Assembly (NCBI GenBank): GCA_022539475.1
Contig: VCMS01000253.1
Coordinates: 36,090-100,089, forward strand
DNA: 64,000 nt
Source: Gracilaria domingensis
Taxonomy: Eukaryota; Rhodophyta; Florideophyceae; Gracilariales; Gracilariaceae
Direction of reading: 5' to 3'
Shown here: positions 54,529 to 64,000 of the stretch, in pieces
How positions within the stretch are numbered: the first letter of the stretch is position 1
Layout of the letters: every line of letters begins with the position of its first letter
Made by a program: the position numbers and the translations under genes
The notes under the pieces: generated by a model
Told to the model about the DNA's origin: nothing
Seen by the model: only the letters and a program-made list of their open reading frames with translations
The model's database searches: none

Positions 54529-54845
54529 TCATCCGCCGCCACTGTGAGCGCGCCGGCACACACGGCGCAGACGCTGCGCTCGCTCGCGCACGCGCTGCAC
54601 AAGGTGTGGTACGCGCTAAGAACGCACTTGTGGTGGCAGCGATTACATCGCCTTGGTGCCGAAAGCGGCTTGTACTTGCGATACTTTTCCTCCACTCGAT
54701 CTTGCTTGCGCACGCGTCGCAAAGAACCATTAGTATCGACCGCGCGCTCAATCCTGGCCGACAGCGCGGACCGCCGGTTGTGCCGGAACGCAACCGCGTT
54801 CTGGTGCGCCAGCGCGCGGCTCCTCGCTCGGCCGGACGTGCTCAT
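54435..54845 (-). CDS. C9orf85/DUF2039-like zinc-binding protein
   Basis: From ATG 54845 the frame gives ARSRALAHQNAVAFRHN, KYRKYKPLSAPRRCNRCHHK and then YHTLCSACASERSVCAVC. This is the DUF2039 signature: a basic N-terminus, K-Y-K-P-L, and paired CxxC motifs that bind zinc. The first CxxC of the family (LCDACASKIEWRK) is present but in a different phase for about 15 codons, implying two compensating indels, one of them in an A run. The function is not established in the family. The frame runs on into the start of the TRM61-like gene in a phase one base off, so the two overlap or form one fusion. The end at 54435 is only the stop of this phase. Confidence 0.75.
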   Translation of the reverse strand: MSTSGRARSRALAHQNAVAFRHNRRSALSARIERAVDTNGSLRRVRKQDRVEEKYRKYKPLSAPRRCNRCHHKCVLSAYHTLCSACASERSVCAVCAGALTVAADEPASISATRAWWWCTRSTPRSAPSRCARART

Positions 54846-55049
54846 GGCGTCCGCGGCGAAGCCGCGCCCGTGCGCCCGCGCATGCGCACGCGTGTTGCCC
54901 CCAAAGCGGCTGCTCGCGCGCCACGTGTGCACACGTCGCCAACAATGCGGGCCGCCATGGCGCGTCAAACCTTCAAACCAAAACGCACCCAATAGCCGCG
55001 CTCCGCCGCGTGCCGGGCCCCCCCGCGCCACCGTCAGCGACTCGCCACA
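54846..55049. other. GC-rich upstream region of the DUF2039-like gene
   Basis: Probable 5' UTR and promoter area. It would be shared with a candidate plus-strand gene starting at 55050. No TATA box seen. Confidence 0.3.
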
Positions 55050-55911
55050 ATGACCGCCGCCTCGCCCTCACCGCCGCGCCGCCATCGCCCGCCGCGTCGT
55101 CGTCGTCCACCAGCACCAGCCCGCTGTACACCACTCCGCCGCCACATCCCTCTGCGCCGCCGCGCACCCGACACCGTTCTGGATATGTCGTGGCCGCGCG
55201 TCCAGCAGCTCGACATCTAACTAGATACCGCCTACACGCCCGTCGCGCCTGACCGCCTCTACCTTCTGTTCGCAATCGTCCATCTTTGACTCTGCGCAGC
55301 TCTCCGTGCATTCGAATGCATCCACCGCCGCCATCGCCGCCGCCGCCCACCCCGTCACAGCCGCCATTCTCAGTCGCAGCACTCTCACAACCACGCGACT
55401 CCAGGCCCGCAGCCACGCGCTTCCATTCTGTCGCGCGCGTAGTACACTTTCTACGCCGCCTTTCGTAGACCGCCTGCGCGCGGCGTCGCAGCCGCTCCCC
55501 GCAGCCAAGATGGCTTCGTGACCATCTGCTTCCTCCACACGTCCGGTGTCACAACTGCTGGACGCGCAGCTCTCCGCGCTGCGAGGCGCCAAGGCCGGCT
55601 GTGTCGATCTGTCCGTGTTGGTTGCGCTCACGCAACGCACGCTACATTCTAACAATCAACACGCGCTTCCCGCGCTCAGGGCGCACAAGACGTTGCATGT
55701 GCGCCGCGCCATGCTGGGGTCCAAGGCGTCGAGAATGCGCGCAACTCTGATTATAGCACTGATAAAGGAGCGACTCGCTGGTGCAAGCCCAAGCTGTCGG
55801 GGCCGCAAGCGTCGGACTGGTGACACCCCGCCAGTGTGGAGCGCTCAAGCCGAAAGCCTAATCGTGGATCTCCCACACTGCCACGCAACTGTGCTACAAG
55901 CAGCAAAGTAG
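55050..55911 (+). other. GC-rich region with a possible damaged plus-strand gene
   Basis: ATG 55050 starts a Pro/Arg-rich frame leading to MSWPRVQQLDI, TAA, then LDTAYTPVAPDRLYLLFAIV in the same phase, TGA, and LCAALRAFEC. The similar character on both sides of the stops suggests a coding relic. No family is recognised, and the minus strand offers frames of similar length. Confidence 0.25.
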
Positions 55912-58335
55912 AATTAACAAATCTATAAGCGGCCCACACTCGTGCCACTTTGCAAATTACTGTACCGACCGCTGCGATGGAACATTGTTCCGCCAACCAG
56001 AGGCGTACTTGCTGATGTGCACTTTTGTGATCTCCATCAGTACCACAAGCTGATTCAGATTACTGTCTTCTACACTCATACTCCCTACAGCACCGGCTCC
56101 ACTCGCAGCAATTACTCGTCATCGGCGGCTGCGGTACGATGCGTGCATCGAATTGGCCAAGGGACGGATATGAACACAGGGACTACAATGAGACAGAATG
56201 CACTTTACGTTTTCGCAATCTGTGCGGATGATATGCGCTGCCACGTCGCGCTCGGTGCGCCGCCCCAGGAAGTGTTGAGATAGCACTTGCAGATGTATCC
56301 TAAGAAACGGGAGGACGTTGAGCGAACACGGTCCCTCACTTTTCCGGTCTTTGGGCGCGGTGTTTGGCATGAAGGCAGAATAGTAGAGCCGAACATGGGG
56401 GGAGATCGAGAGCTTACCACTCGCTTCTCGATACGCTTACATTAAGTTTGAGATGATACGTCATCCTTCATCGCCGCAAACCCGGAAACACGGTTTTTAT
56501 TTAAATCTTTCTAGTTTCTACGCTTTCTTTCATGAACCTAACGATCGAGAAGCAACAACACTCATGCCGCAAAAAACCTTTTAATTGTCGTTCTTGAGGC
56601 ATGACATCCAAAAGCGAGAAAAAAGTAAGTACAGCTCACGGTAGCTCATCCTTAGATAACATTAAAAGAATTCTTCAATTGTCGAAAGCTCCTCCTTTCT
56701 CAGTAAAACCGGCTCAGGCCATGTTTGAATTATACGCCGGAACATAAGGGCTCGCCAGTCCTGTAGGTCTTAATATCTCTCACCAAAAACGACAAACTCG
56801 TCGAAAACTCTCGGGCTCCGGTACGCCCAGTAACACACGCCAACCGAGTCCACAGCGTGCTCCAACTAGACTCCGATGAGCAGCAACTCATAAACTGTTA
56901 AAATCACCCTGTTATTCCTGAAAGGTCAATTGTCGAAGTTTGTCAAAGAAACGGGTACAGCACCACAGTTGGTTCATATGCTTTATCAACAACTGATTCC
57001 TTCGATTTTCGTTTCACAATGTTTTTTGTTGAGAGAACAACATTGTCCATTCTCAACAGCAGTATTGAAACATATTTCTCCTGAATCCTGACATAGCCAT
57101 TCTAAAAGTGAATATACCGGCACAGCCAACTATCCTGAGAGAAGTATTGTACATCATCCCAAGATTTCTACGCCCTCGCCCGAGAAAGCAGAACATGTGG
57201 ACGGATGCGGTGGGAATATCTGCCTACGCATCGCCACGCTATCAAATCCCGTTTGATGAATTCTTGTGATATGGTATTGTTGACAAGCAGTGGTTAGAAA
57301 CTGTCTCATGTAACTCTTTCTCTTCTTTTGCGTTCAATCTGTGCAAGCCAAGAGAAAGCTTCTTGTTTCCCTTCTTCTGGCGGACCTACACAAGCCTATT
57401 TCCGACGATGCACTATGCGAAAAAAATGTACCACTGAACATCCTTAATTGACGTGAAGTGAGAACAATTACTCAGGACAGCTCTAGGTATCCCAAGGTGG
57501 CATCATGCGGGTGGAGTTCGTGGATCAAGGGTATAGTTTCGGCTGCACTTGATCGAGGCCAAAGTCGCGAACACTCGGCATCTTCGTGCCTCTCAATGAG
57601 GTATTTTTAATACCCCTCAGACCCCGCCAAAACTGTACCCAGAATTCTCCATGCAGAGCCTTCTTAGACCCATTAGTATCCGGACGCTGATCTAGACATT
57701 GCAATTACGAAGCTCTGATTGCTCACTACTGGTAGATCGTTCACGAAACACCAGAGTCGCCGAGAGACGAAGACGTCACACAAAAGGTTATTCCGGTCCC
57801 TTTCGGAAACATATGAGATCACTACGACGATTCATTTCAGAGTCGCTCGTATCTCTGATTCCGCAGTATGCGACTGATTTCTAGACTGCCGTCTGACACC
57901 TTTCCATTTAGTAAGAATGCTTACTAAGGCTGAAGAAGTCCCTGAAGATCCATCCGGATAAGTAACCTACAGTCTTGTCGTACCTCACTATGAGACCCGT
58001 TTAGAACACATTGCCGCTCAGTGTTCATATCAGCCGCCATGATGTCGAATACATTCAAATCGGCACGTAGTTTGTTTGCGTCTTACATCGCCTGCCAGCC
58101 CATCTGATACATTCGGAGGATGAAAGTCGATATTGACCGCCCGCTTTTTGGCTCGCCTCAGTCAAGGCACATCCTGCTCGTCATGAGACATTTGCTGACT
58201 GCTCGCAGTCGTATCGATGACGGAGCACAATGCCTCGGAGCAGCGCCACCGGAGCATCACAAGCATCTCGTTAGAGTTGTAAAGTTTGTCATGCTGTCAA
58301 ACATTCGTCTGGACTACCCATTCACATCATAAACT
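55912..58335. other. Stretch without supported genes
   Basis: Composition returns to AT-richer. Frames stay under about 115 codons and show no domain. A small hairpin GGTATT/AATACC lies around 57601-57615. Confidence 0.35.
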
Positions 58336-58927
58336 CTATGATATGCCTCTAGTGCTGCGCTCCAGGACGACATATTGATGTCCTCGTAATATGTTCAGAG
58401 TGAGGGGCGCCAAATTCAGACACACACAGAACAAGCTTCTTGTATCTTTTTGAATGCGCTTTTCTGTCCCACCATTAGACCATACATTGTTTGAATACCA
58501 CCGTAAGAGTTTAGATCTACTTTTCGCATCACGTAGCAGACGCAAAAGGAAGAACTCCTTGAGAAATAATCCCGTGGTTCCATATTTCAATTACTTTCTC
58601 GATACTATTCGGTAGTCCAGGAATGAAAGGCTTGATCAGAGATGCATCGGTACGATTCTTACCTACCTTCTTCCCTTCAGCAGCTACGGTGGTATTTCTC
58701 CGAACCCTATCCTTATCGACTTCATTACTACTCTTGTCGTGAAAATCTGCATCCCCACCTCCACCCTGAACAGTCAGGCAGCTCTCAAACGATTGGTTTC
58801 TTCTTTCCATTAGATGCCTAAGCCTCCTCTCCAGCAATCGCAAGTGGACTTCATCATGCCTTACCTGGTTTTCCAAAATTGACTTCTTCTTCGAATTCCA
58901 ATTGTCAAGGCTGACGATCGCCACCAT
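58336..58927 (-). pseudogene. Coiled-coil protein with a GCR1-like DNA-binding remnant
   Basis: ATG 58927 opens a frame with a coiled segment (LRLLERRLRHLMERR), a Gly/Asp-rich linker and SIEKVIEIWNHGI; then, in a second phase (58590 to 58336), LLRWYSNNVWSNGGTEKRIQ. The order I-x-x-I-W-x-x-G, then a basic R-W-Y-x-x-x-x-W-S segment, recalls the GCR1_C DNA-binding domain known from yeast Gcr1 and many algal and oomycete proteins. The phase change near 58560 implies an intron or indel. The region upstream to 59233 is in the same phase as the first part but separated by TAA and TGA. The call is tentative. Confidence 0.35.
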
Positions 58928-58951
58928 CGTTCGCAGATTTCAAAATTGGCC

Positions 58952-59233
58952 TTAACGATTCCAGGACCTAGTCTTCTCTTCGAGCACAGGCTTTGAATGA
59001 CTCTGGTGACTTAAACCAGCAATACCCATTTCCCTTTCCTCCTCCATTGGGCGGTAGCAGATTAAGTAACCATTTCTTTCCATTAGCAACAGCACCGGGC
59101 GTCCAAAATACACCCAAACCTCACCAAATTGAGCGACAGAATGCCAAAACAAACGTGAACATGGGCAGATCATGGTAGTCTTCTCTTGAGTATCTATGAA
59201 AACGTCGAAGTAAAATTTTTCCCAAATTTCCAA
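58952..59233 (-). other. Open frame upstream of the GCR1-like remnant
   Basis: A 93-codon frame in the same phase as the next entry's gene (58927 onward), separated from it by TAA and TGA. It could be its decayed N-terminus; no domain is seen. Confidence 0.25.
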
Positions 59234-59345
59234 AATGTTTTACATGCTTTTTGAGTACATAAGATAATTTTAAAACATTAAGATCTTTTCCTAACATTGA
59301 ATAGTCATGATTGTTCTAGCTGTAAGTTAGCCTTGAACGCTCGCC

Positions 59346-59421
59346 GTGAACGTTCACAGTGAACGTTCACAGTGACGTTCACCGTGAACGTCAAAGTTCA
59401 CCGTAAACGTTTACCGTAAAC
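59346..59421. repeat. Array 1 of the palindrome GTGAACGTTCAC
   Basis: Copies or half-copies of GTGAACGTTCAC follow each other about every 13 bp, changing to GTAAACGTTTAC at the right end. Each full unit is its own reverse complement. Confidence 0.85.
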
Positions 59422-59648
59422 GATTATGGTGCCACCATCAGTGATGCCATCTGACAGTTAAGGCAATACGCCATTTTTGTGGTCTAACGAAAACCTTTAC
59501 CAATATTACAGTACATATATACCATAAACAACTCATCCAAAAGAAAAAAGTTTAATTTTGATGCCAAGGTCTAGAGGTGGATGACTGAGTTTGAGAACTC
59601 AAAAAGTTTTAGAACTGAAACACAACCTAGCTGCGCTTCCATGGTGTG

Positions 59649-60245
59649 TGTAGTGCAAACCCCTGTAAAGGAAGGCACAAAAGGCGTACGGACCTTCCCT
59701 CCAAGAGGTAATCAGAGCAGATAGAGCGCTGCTAGAAATAGTGCAACGAGTTGGGTGTAAGCCGAGACCAAACCGTCACTTCGGGCGTATAGAGCTCAAG
59801 AGAGTCTGCCTAGAAGTCTGGGATGTTTTGTAGACAACGGCGATGCTGGGAGTGAGATGTCACGAGACACACACACAGACACTGATGTAGCACGGGCCGT
59901 GACGATTCCGGGTACTCGGACGGTATGGGTATTGGCCCACGGATGGGATGCTTTCGGCGGTATTGAGGTACGGTACCCTGAGGGTCCGGCCACGACGTGG
60001 CGCAGATGAGTGTTGGTCGCGTGTACGCGTGTGTAGGAATGGGTGTGTTCACACATGTTTTTTATGCTTGTCGGATATTTTACTGGCCGCTGCCGCGGCT
60101 TGTCACGCGTACCACGTGTATGGACCTGCTTAGGTGTGCACTAGATTACTTAATTTACTTAATTTATCGATTACGATATTCTAAATATCTACAAGGTTAC
60201 AAATAATACTAGTTCTCCCTATGAATGGACGTGGCAAGCACTACA
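59649..60245 (-). repeat. Family-B LTR, probably solo
   Basis: Starts TGTAGTGC and ends GCACTACA, an exact 8-bp inverted pair, 597 bp apart. It shares several blocks with the LTR of element B. No internal retroelement sequence flanks it, so it is likely a solo LTR. Orientation is taken from the element B LTR. A target duplication was not clear. Confidence 0.8.
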
Positions 60246-60615
60246 TGTGAGTGAAGAATTCAGCAAGGCTGTGTATACGACCGTGACCAATTCCCATTGT
60301 GACCATTCCCAAGTAATTGGCAAACCATCGTACAACTCATAAAGAGCTTTACCTCACCTCCGTACGGGAGCGATCAGTATGAATCACAAAGCTACAAAGT
60401 TGCACGAAACGCGTTTTTCCGCAGTGTGCTATATGTTAATATCCAAATCATGCTACATTGTTGCAATGTAAGCTGTGATGGAACTTCTGCTGTCGAATGG
60501 ACACGATCTTTTACAAAACAAAAAGAAATAAAAGGAGAGGACGAAAATGGCATGAATAGATATTTTTCTACATGAAATACAGAAAGGTTTCATTTCATCG
60601 CCCCAGTTAAGTCTG
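60246..60615. other. Spacer
   Basis: No supported feature between the LTR and the second palindrome array. Confidence 0.35.
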
Positions 60616-60704
60616 GTGAACGTTCACGGTGAATGTTCACGGTATAGTGAACGTTCACGGTGAATGTTCACGGCTACGGTGAAGGTTCATGGTGAATGTT
60701 CACG
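60616..60704. repeat. Array 2 of the palindrome GTGAACGTTCAC
   Basis: Perfect units at 60616-60627 and about 60647-60658, alternating with GTGAATGTTCAC variants, six units in all. Confidence 0.85.
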
Positions 60705-61840
60705 TCTAGATGTGGGACAGGAACGTGAGGGTTAAAGTCACTCTGAGATTTTTGTACAAATAATGACAACAGAAGTCAACCATCGTCAAATGTATCTACC
60801 TCATGAAACAGTGAACACCTGCTTGTCTCACAAAAGGCATTCAGTTCTATATCGTGCTTGTAAAATTATATATTCTTTCTGGCTGTAAGGTTTTTTTCGT
60901 ATTCTTCTACCTTTGTAATATTTGTTATAGAGCTTTGTAAGTTAGAGCACATCCCTCTTGCCTTTGACTACCAGATATGTATCCTTTTATTCGACGATGA
61001 AGACAAATACCATCATGATTTTCTGTCAAATAATTCCAGAAACTCGATCTCCTGTGCAGGATTCCATTTCATCATCAGTTCCCGCAAACATGTCTGATGA
61101 AGAGGAAGTACGAACGGTTGAGTCAGTTAAAGAAGTAAAAAAAACGTTCCTACCAGTCAGAACGCTGAAAAGTTTTTTTTTTCAAAGCCCTTTACCACCT
61201 GTATTCTCATGGAGAACATCCGACTAAATTTGCCTTGGTCAAGGTGGCACTATGGTTGATCTTATAAAAAGATGAACCAACCTCGGCGTAAGTTGCACGA
61301 GCGCGTTTGCGGCACTATATGGATGGTCGAGCGGACATATGTCTGTTTTCGATCTAAGAAAGATCAACGCGAGAATTTTCTATGTTCTTGTTGTCTTGAT
61401 CCATGAAATTCTGTTCGGAAACATTGTGCAGATCTTTTAAACACGTTTTGCATGGCAACCGCTGCATCATAATCCATGTTTCAGTCAAAAACGTTTAAGT
61501 TTTTAGAAGTAGTATCTTTATATTGTTTATCGAGGTTTTGCTTTCATATATATCTGCCATTATGTCTGACGTTTTACAACATTATGAATTTAAGGCTGGA
61601 GCTTTTCGTGAAAAGCAAGTGGCATTGCTTCACAGAGAATCAATATAATAGGAAGAGAATGGGCATTCAGACATCATTAATCAATATCTCTAACATCCCT
61701 ATCTTGCAATAAATTTATGTCACCGACGTAGACGGACTAGGTGTAGAATTGAAAAGCTAGAACTTTTATTGCCATGTGTGGATCTGTGGCTAATGGACAA
61801 AGTTTTGCTATGTATAATCATCGTGAGCAGGTGACACTAA
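60705..61840. other. AT-rich spacer with short ORFs only
   Basis: An ATG frame at about 60996-61227 encodes a Ser/Glu/Lys-rich 78-residue peptide with NMSDEEEVRTVESVKEVKK; nothing more can be said. A 78-codon frame at 61476-61712 has no domain. Confidence 0.3.
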
Positions 61841-61932
61841 TGAACGTTAACTCGTGAACGTTCACGATGTACGTTCACGGTTGTACGTTCACGGTTACGT
61901 CACGTTTGTACGTTCACAGCGAGCATTCATGG
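61841..61932. repeat. Array 3 of the palindrome GTGAACGTTCAC
   Basis: One perfect unit at 61854-61865 and about five degenerate ones, mostly of the type TGTACGTTCACG. Confidence 0.8.
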
Positions 61933-64000
61933 TTTTACATCCATTCAAATTTTAATTCATTTCGGCCACAGAAAATGTTCTTTGATGAGTTTCACGAATT
62001 TGGAGCAGTAAAGTATGCTGTACTTGGAACCAAAATGCGGGCCTGATAACAACGATAAATTAACCTGTGTACTGACGTCTGAGGTTAGTGTTTCCGTCTT
62101 GGGCTCAAAACCTCTTCTTCATGGAGGAGCTAGGTCTGCGGTAACTCGCTAGGATCACTAACACGCAATACACGTAACGTGCAACCTTAAACTTTGAAAG
62201 TCGCGATTCCAGTCGAGAAACTGTTCACACCGCTACAGAGCGAAATGCATCGAAAGGCCGAACGCAAGGAAATGGCCCGACGTGTACTGCAGACTTATGC
62301 CTCAAACAATCAAGGCTTATCCTCGTGAGGTAAGTTGGCTCAAGTCAGATCTGATACCAAATTTATTGCGCAGCATTAACTTTGGACAAAATGACATGCT
62401 TTGATAGACTCTGTCTGGCGCTTTTCAAGGGTTTGCGCATCGTGTACTTCGAATATCTCAATCGCTTCTTCATGGAACCGAATCTCCCGCCCCTGTGGAG
62501 TTTTGGAACCCTCTCATACTAATGATGGACGTGATGTTACTCTCAGCAGCAGGCTTTATAGGGTTACGTGGACACACACGAGGCACTTATAAAGAATAGC
62601 GCACAAGGCCTCTATACTGTTCATCTAGCCTGTGACCAATCTGCAGAGCAATAATCTCGCGATTTTGGCAAATGCGCTAAGCTTGTTAACACGGACGTTC
62701 TTTTTGCATTCACAATTATTGTGGTTTGGCTTGAACTTGGGACTGCGGGTATGATGAAGTTACCAACTTTCTTACAACAATGTTTCAACTTAACCACGCA
62801 TACTATCACGCCACTATACGGGTAAGCGAACTAAAAAACTGTACCAGGGGAAAGAACCCTATAACATCAGGTAGTGTGGGTAGTCTGTGGTTACGATATT
62901 CTATCATCATGGATCCTATTTGTATCCATTTTGGTTGCTCTGCTTCTGCGTGGGCCGTATTTGAGGGATATCTCCTTCTGCAGACTTGGTAAAAACACGA
63001 ATGCCACTCAGGGTGTATTTTGCGAGTATAACACACCATTTCCGTCAAAGAGGCTTTACAGATCCTATTACAAGTAGATTACCAATCTACGGTGTTGGTG
63101 GAAGCGAGATGGCTTCGCAGTACTCCGACCATTCTTTGAGGAGAGTGCTGTAACAGTCTATATCGTTCTTTGGGGATATAAGGATGAGGTTTATCATGGA
63201 TTGGCTTGAAGATCGTCCGACTTTGCGTCATACGCAAACTATTGTGAGGGGTCTACAACGACTGGTCCCAAACCAGTCTACCCTCGCTTTATGGAGCGAA
63301 GCTTTCTTGAACCATGCCATTACTACTTAGCCGAAAGAACAGATAGATGAAACAGACGAAGTGTAATGCGCGAGATCCTACAGCGAGTAAATGGAAGCTA
63401 CGCCTAAAATTGCAAAGCTTTGGTTCGTTTGCGCCCGACGTACCTACGCGTTTGACCGTTCTTCGTGCCTCATCAAATGTTCTTGGGTCTTGCATCAATT
63501 GTCCATGCTAATCAAGCCTTGATGACAAGATAGTTCAGCGCTAGCCGCGTGCCGTACATACTTGAGGCTGCTTGCTACCCGTCCCGATTCCCTCGCCTCC
63601 GTTTGGATGTGACATTGGGCTGTTTAACCTTCCTCCTGATTAAACTGATGCGAACTTCTCGACTTTGACTTTGCCTTCATCGCTCCCAATAAGCTACCAT
63701 CAGGGCATTCCTTGCTGAGCTTTTGCACTACCTACTACCCTCTCATATCTCATGAGCTTCATAGGAACAATCACCTCGTATCATATTCTCTAACATCATC
63801 AACGTTTGATGATTCCGATCGCACAACTTGCGATGGAAGACCAGGCACCAGGAACTTTCATCACCTCCCAGCTTTTCGTCTCGGTCTGGCGGCACTAGCG
63901 CAGAAATCCACCCACTCTTCATGCATCTCGCCCGCATAACTTGGCGATTGTTCTTGCCTGCTTCAGCTTCTCTTCGCGACTCTTTCTCTGGTCCTTCTGA
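61933..64000. other. Stretch without supported genes
   Basis: Frames under 81 codons only. A hairpin GACTGGT/ACCAGTC with an outer GAGGG/CCCTC pair lies at about 63246-63287. Nothing else was found. Confidence 0.35.

Noticed and set aside
59346-61932. CRISPR-like array
   Set aside because: Units are contiguous palindromes without unique spacers of fixed length, and the genome is eukaryotic.

Overview
The window is eukaryotic nuclear DNA dominated by transposable elements in several stages of decay, with a few host genes. Signs of a eukaryote are a candidate GT-AG intron (minus strand, 10211 to 10130), COPII-type (SEC23-like), TRM61-type and C9orf85/DUF2039-type sequences, and chromovirus, copia, DIRS-like, hAT, pogo-like and PIF/Harbinger relics. 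There is no operon structure and no bacterial promoter/RBS pattern. A TE-rich, intron-poor alga, possibly a red alga, would fit, but that is inference; no rRNA, tRNA or organelle marker was found to test it.

Left part (1-24 kb). A short coiled-coil ORF (124-456) is followed by a largely complete tyrosine-recombinase retroelement of DIRS/Ngaro type (about 2.0-7.2 kb: gag, RT-RNase H, recombinase). A broken SEC23-like gene lies on the minus strand (8.0-10.4 kb). A 314-aa alpha-helical ORF of unknown function is at 11.75-12.7 kb, and a stop-riddled acidic, disordered-protein relic at 13.15-15.66 kb. Then come a copia RNase H fragment with its 3' LTR (16.06-17.11 kb), a PIF/Harbinger transposase fragment, a pogo-like transposase relic, and a Ty3 LTR (family A) that has cut into a minus-strand ORF.

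Middle part (24-42 kb). A decayed hAT element (about 24.7-28.8 kb) is followed by a Ty3-type LTR rich in palindromes with a gag fragment, a Ser-rich double C2H2 zinc-finger relic, and an AT-rich retroelement remnant. That remnant was split by a Ty3 chromovirus (A1, from 31.54 kb), and the 5' LTR of A1 was in turn hit by a 214-bp PIF-type MITE with a TAA target duplication. A1 carries an intact 788-aa gag, protease, RT, RNase H, integrase and chromodomain, broken by a few frameshifts. A 2.9-kb region follows before a second family-A LTR that runs into a 513-bp N gap (42068-42580).

Right part (42-64 kb). Behind the gap and an almost pure poly-T tract of nearly 400 bp lies a second Ty3 element (B) on the minus strand (45.3-52.4 kb). 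It is recognisable from integrase back to gag, primer-binding site and LTR but full of small indels. A sharply GC-rich island (about 52.4-55.9 kb) holds three minus-strand host genes close together: a C9orf85/DUF2039-like zinc-binding protein, a TRM61-like tRNA m1A58 methyltransferase and a small conserved protein of unknown function. The last 8 kb is AT-richer, with a possible GCR1-like DNA-binding relic, a second LTR of family B, and three separate arrays of the palindrome GTGAACGTTCAC.

Four things stand out: the nested MITE/LTR/retroelement structure at 31.5 kb, the overlap or fusion of the DUF2039 and TRM61 reading frames, the three palindrome arrays at 59.3, 60.6 and 61.85 kb, and signs (gap, poly-T, homopolymer indels in conserved frames) that part of the sequence may be unpolished.
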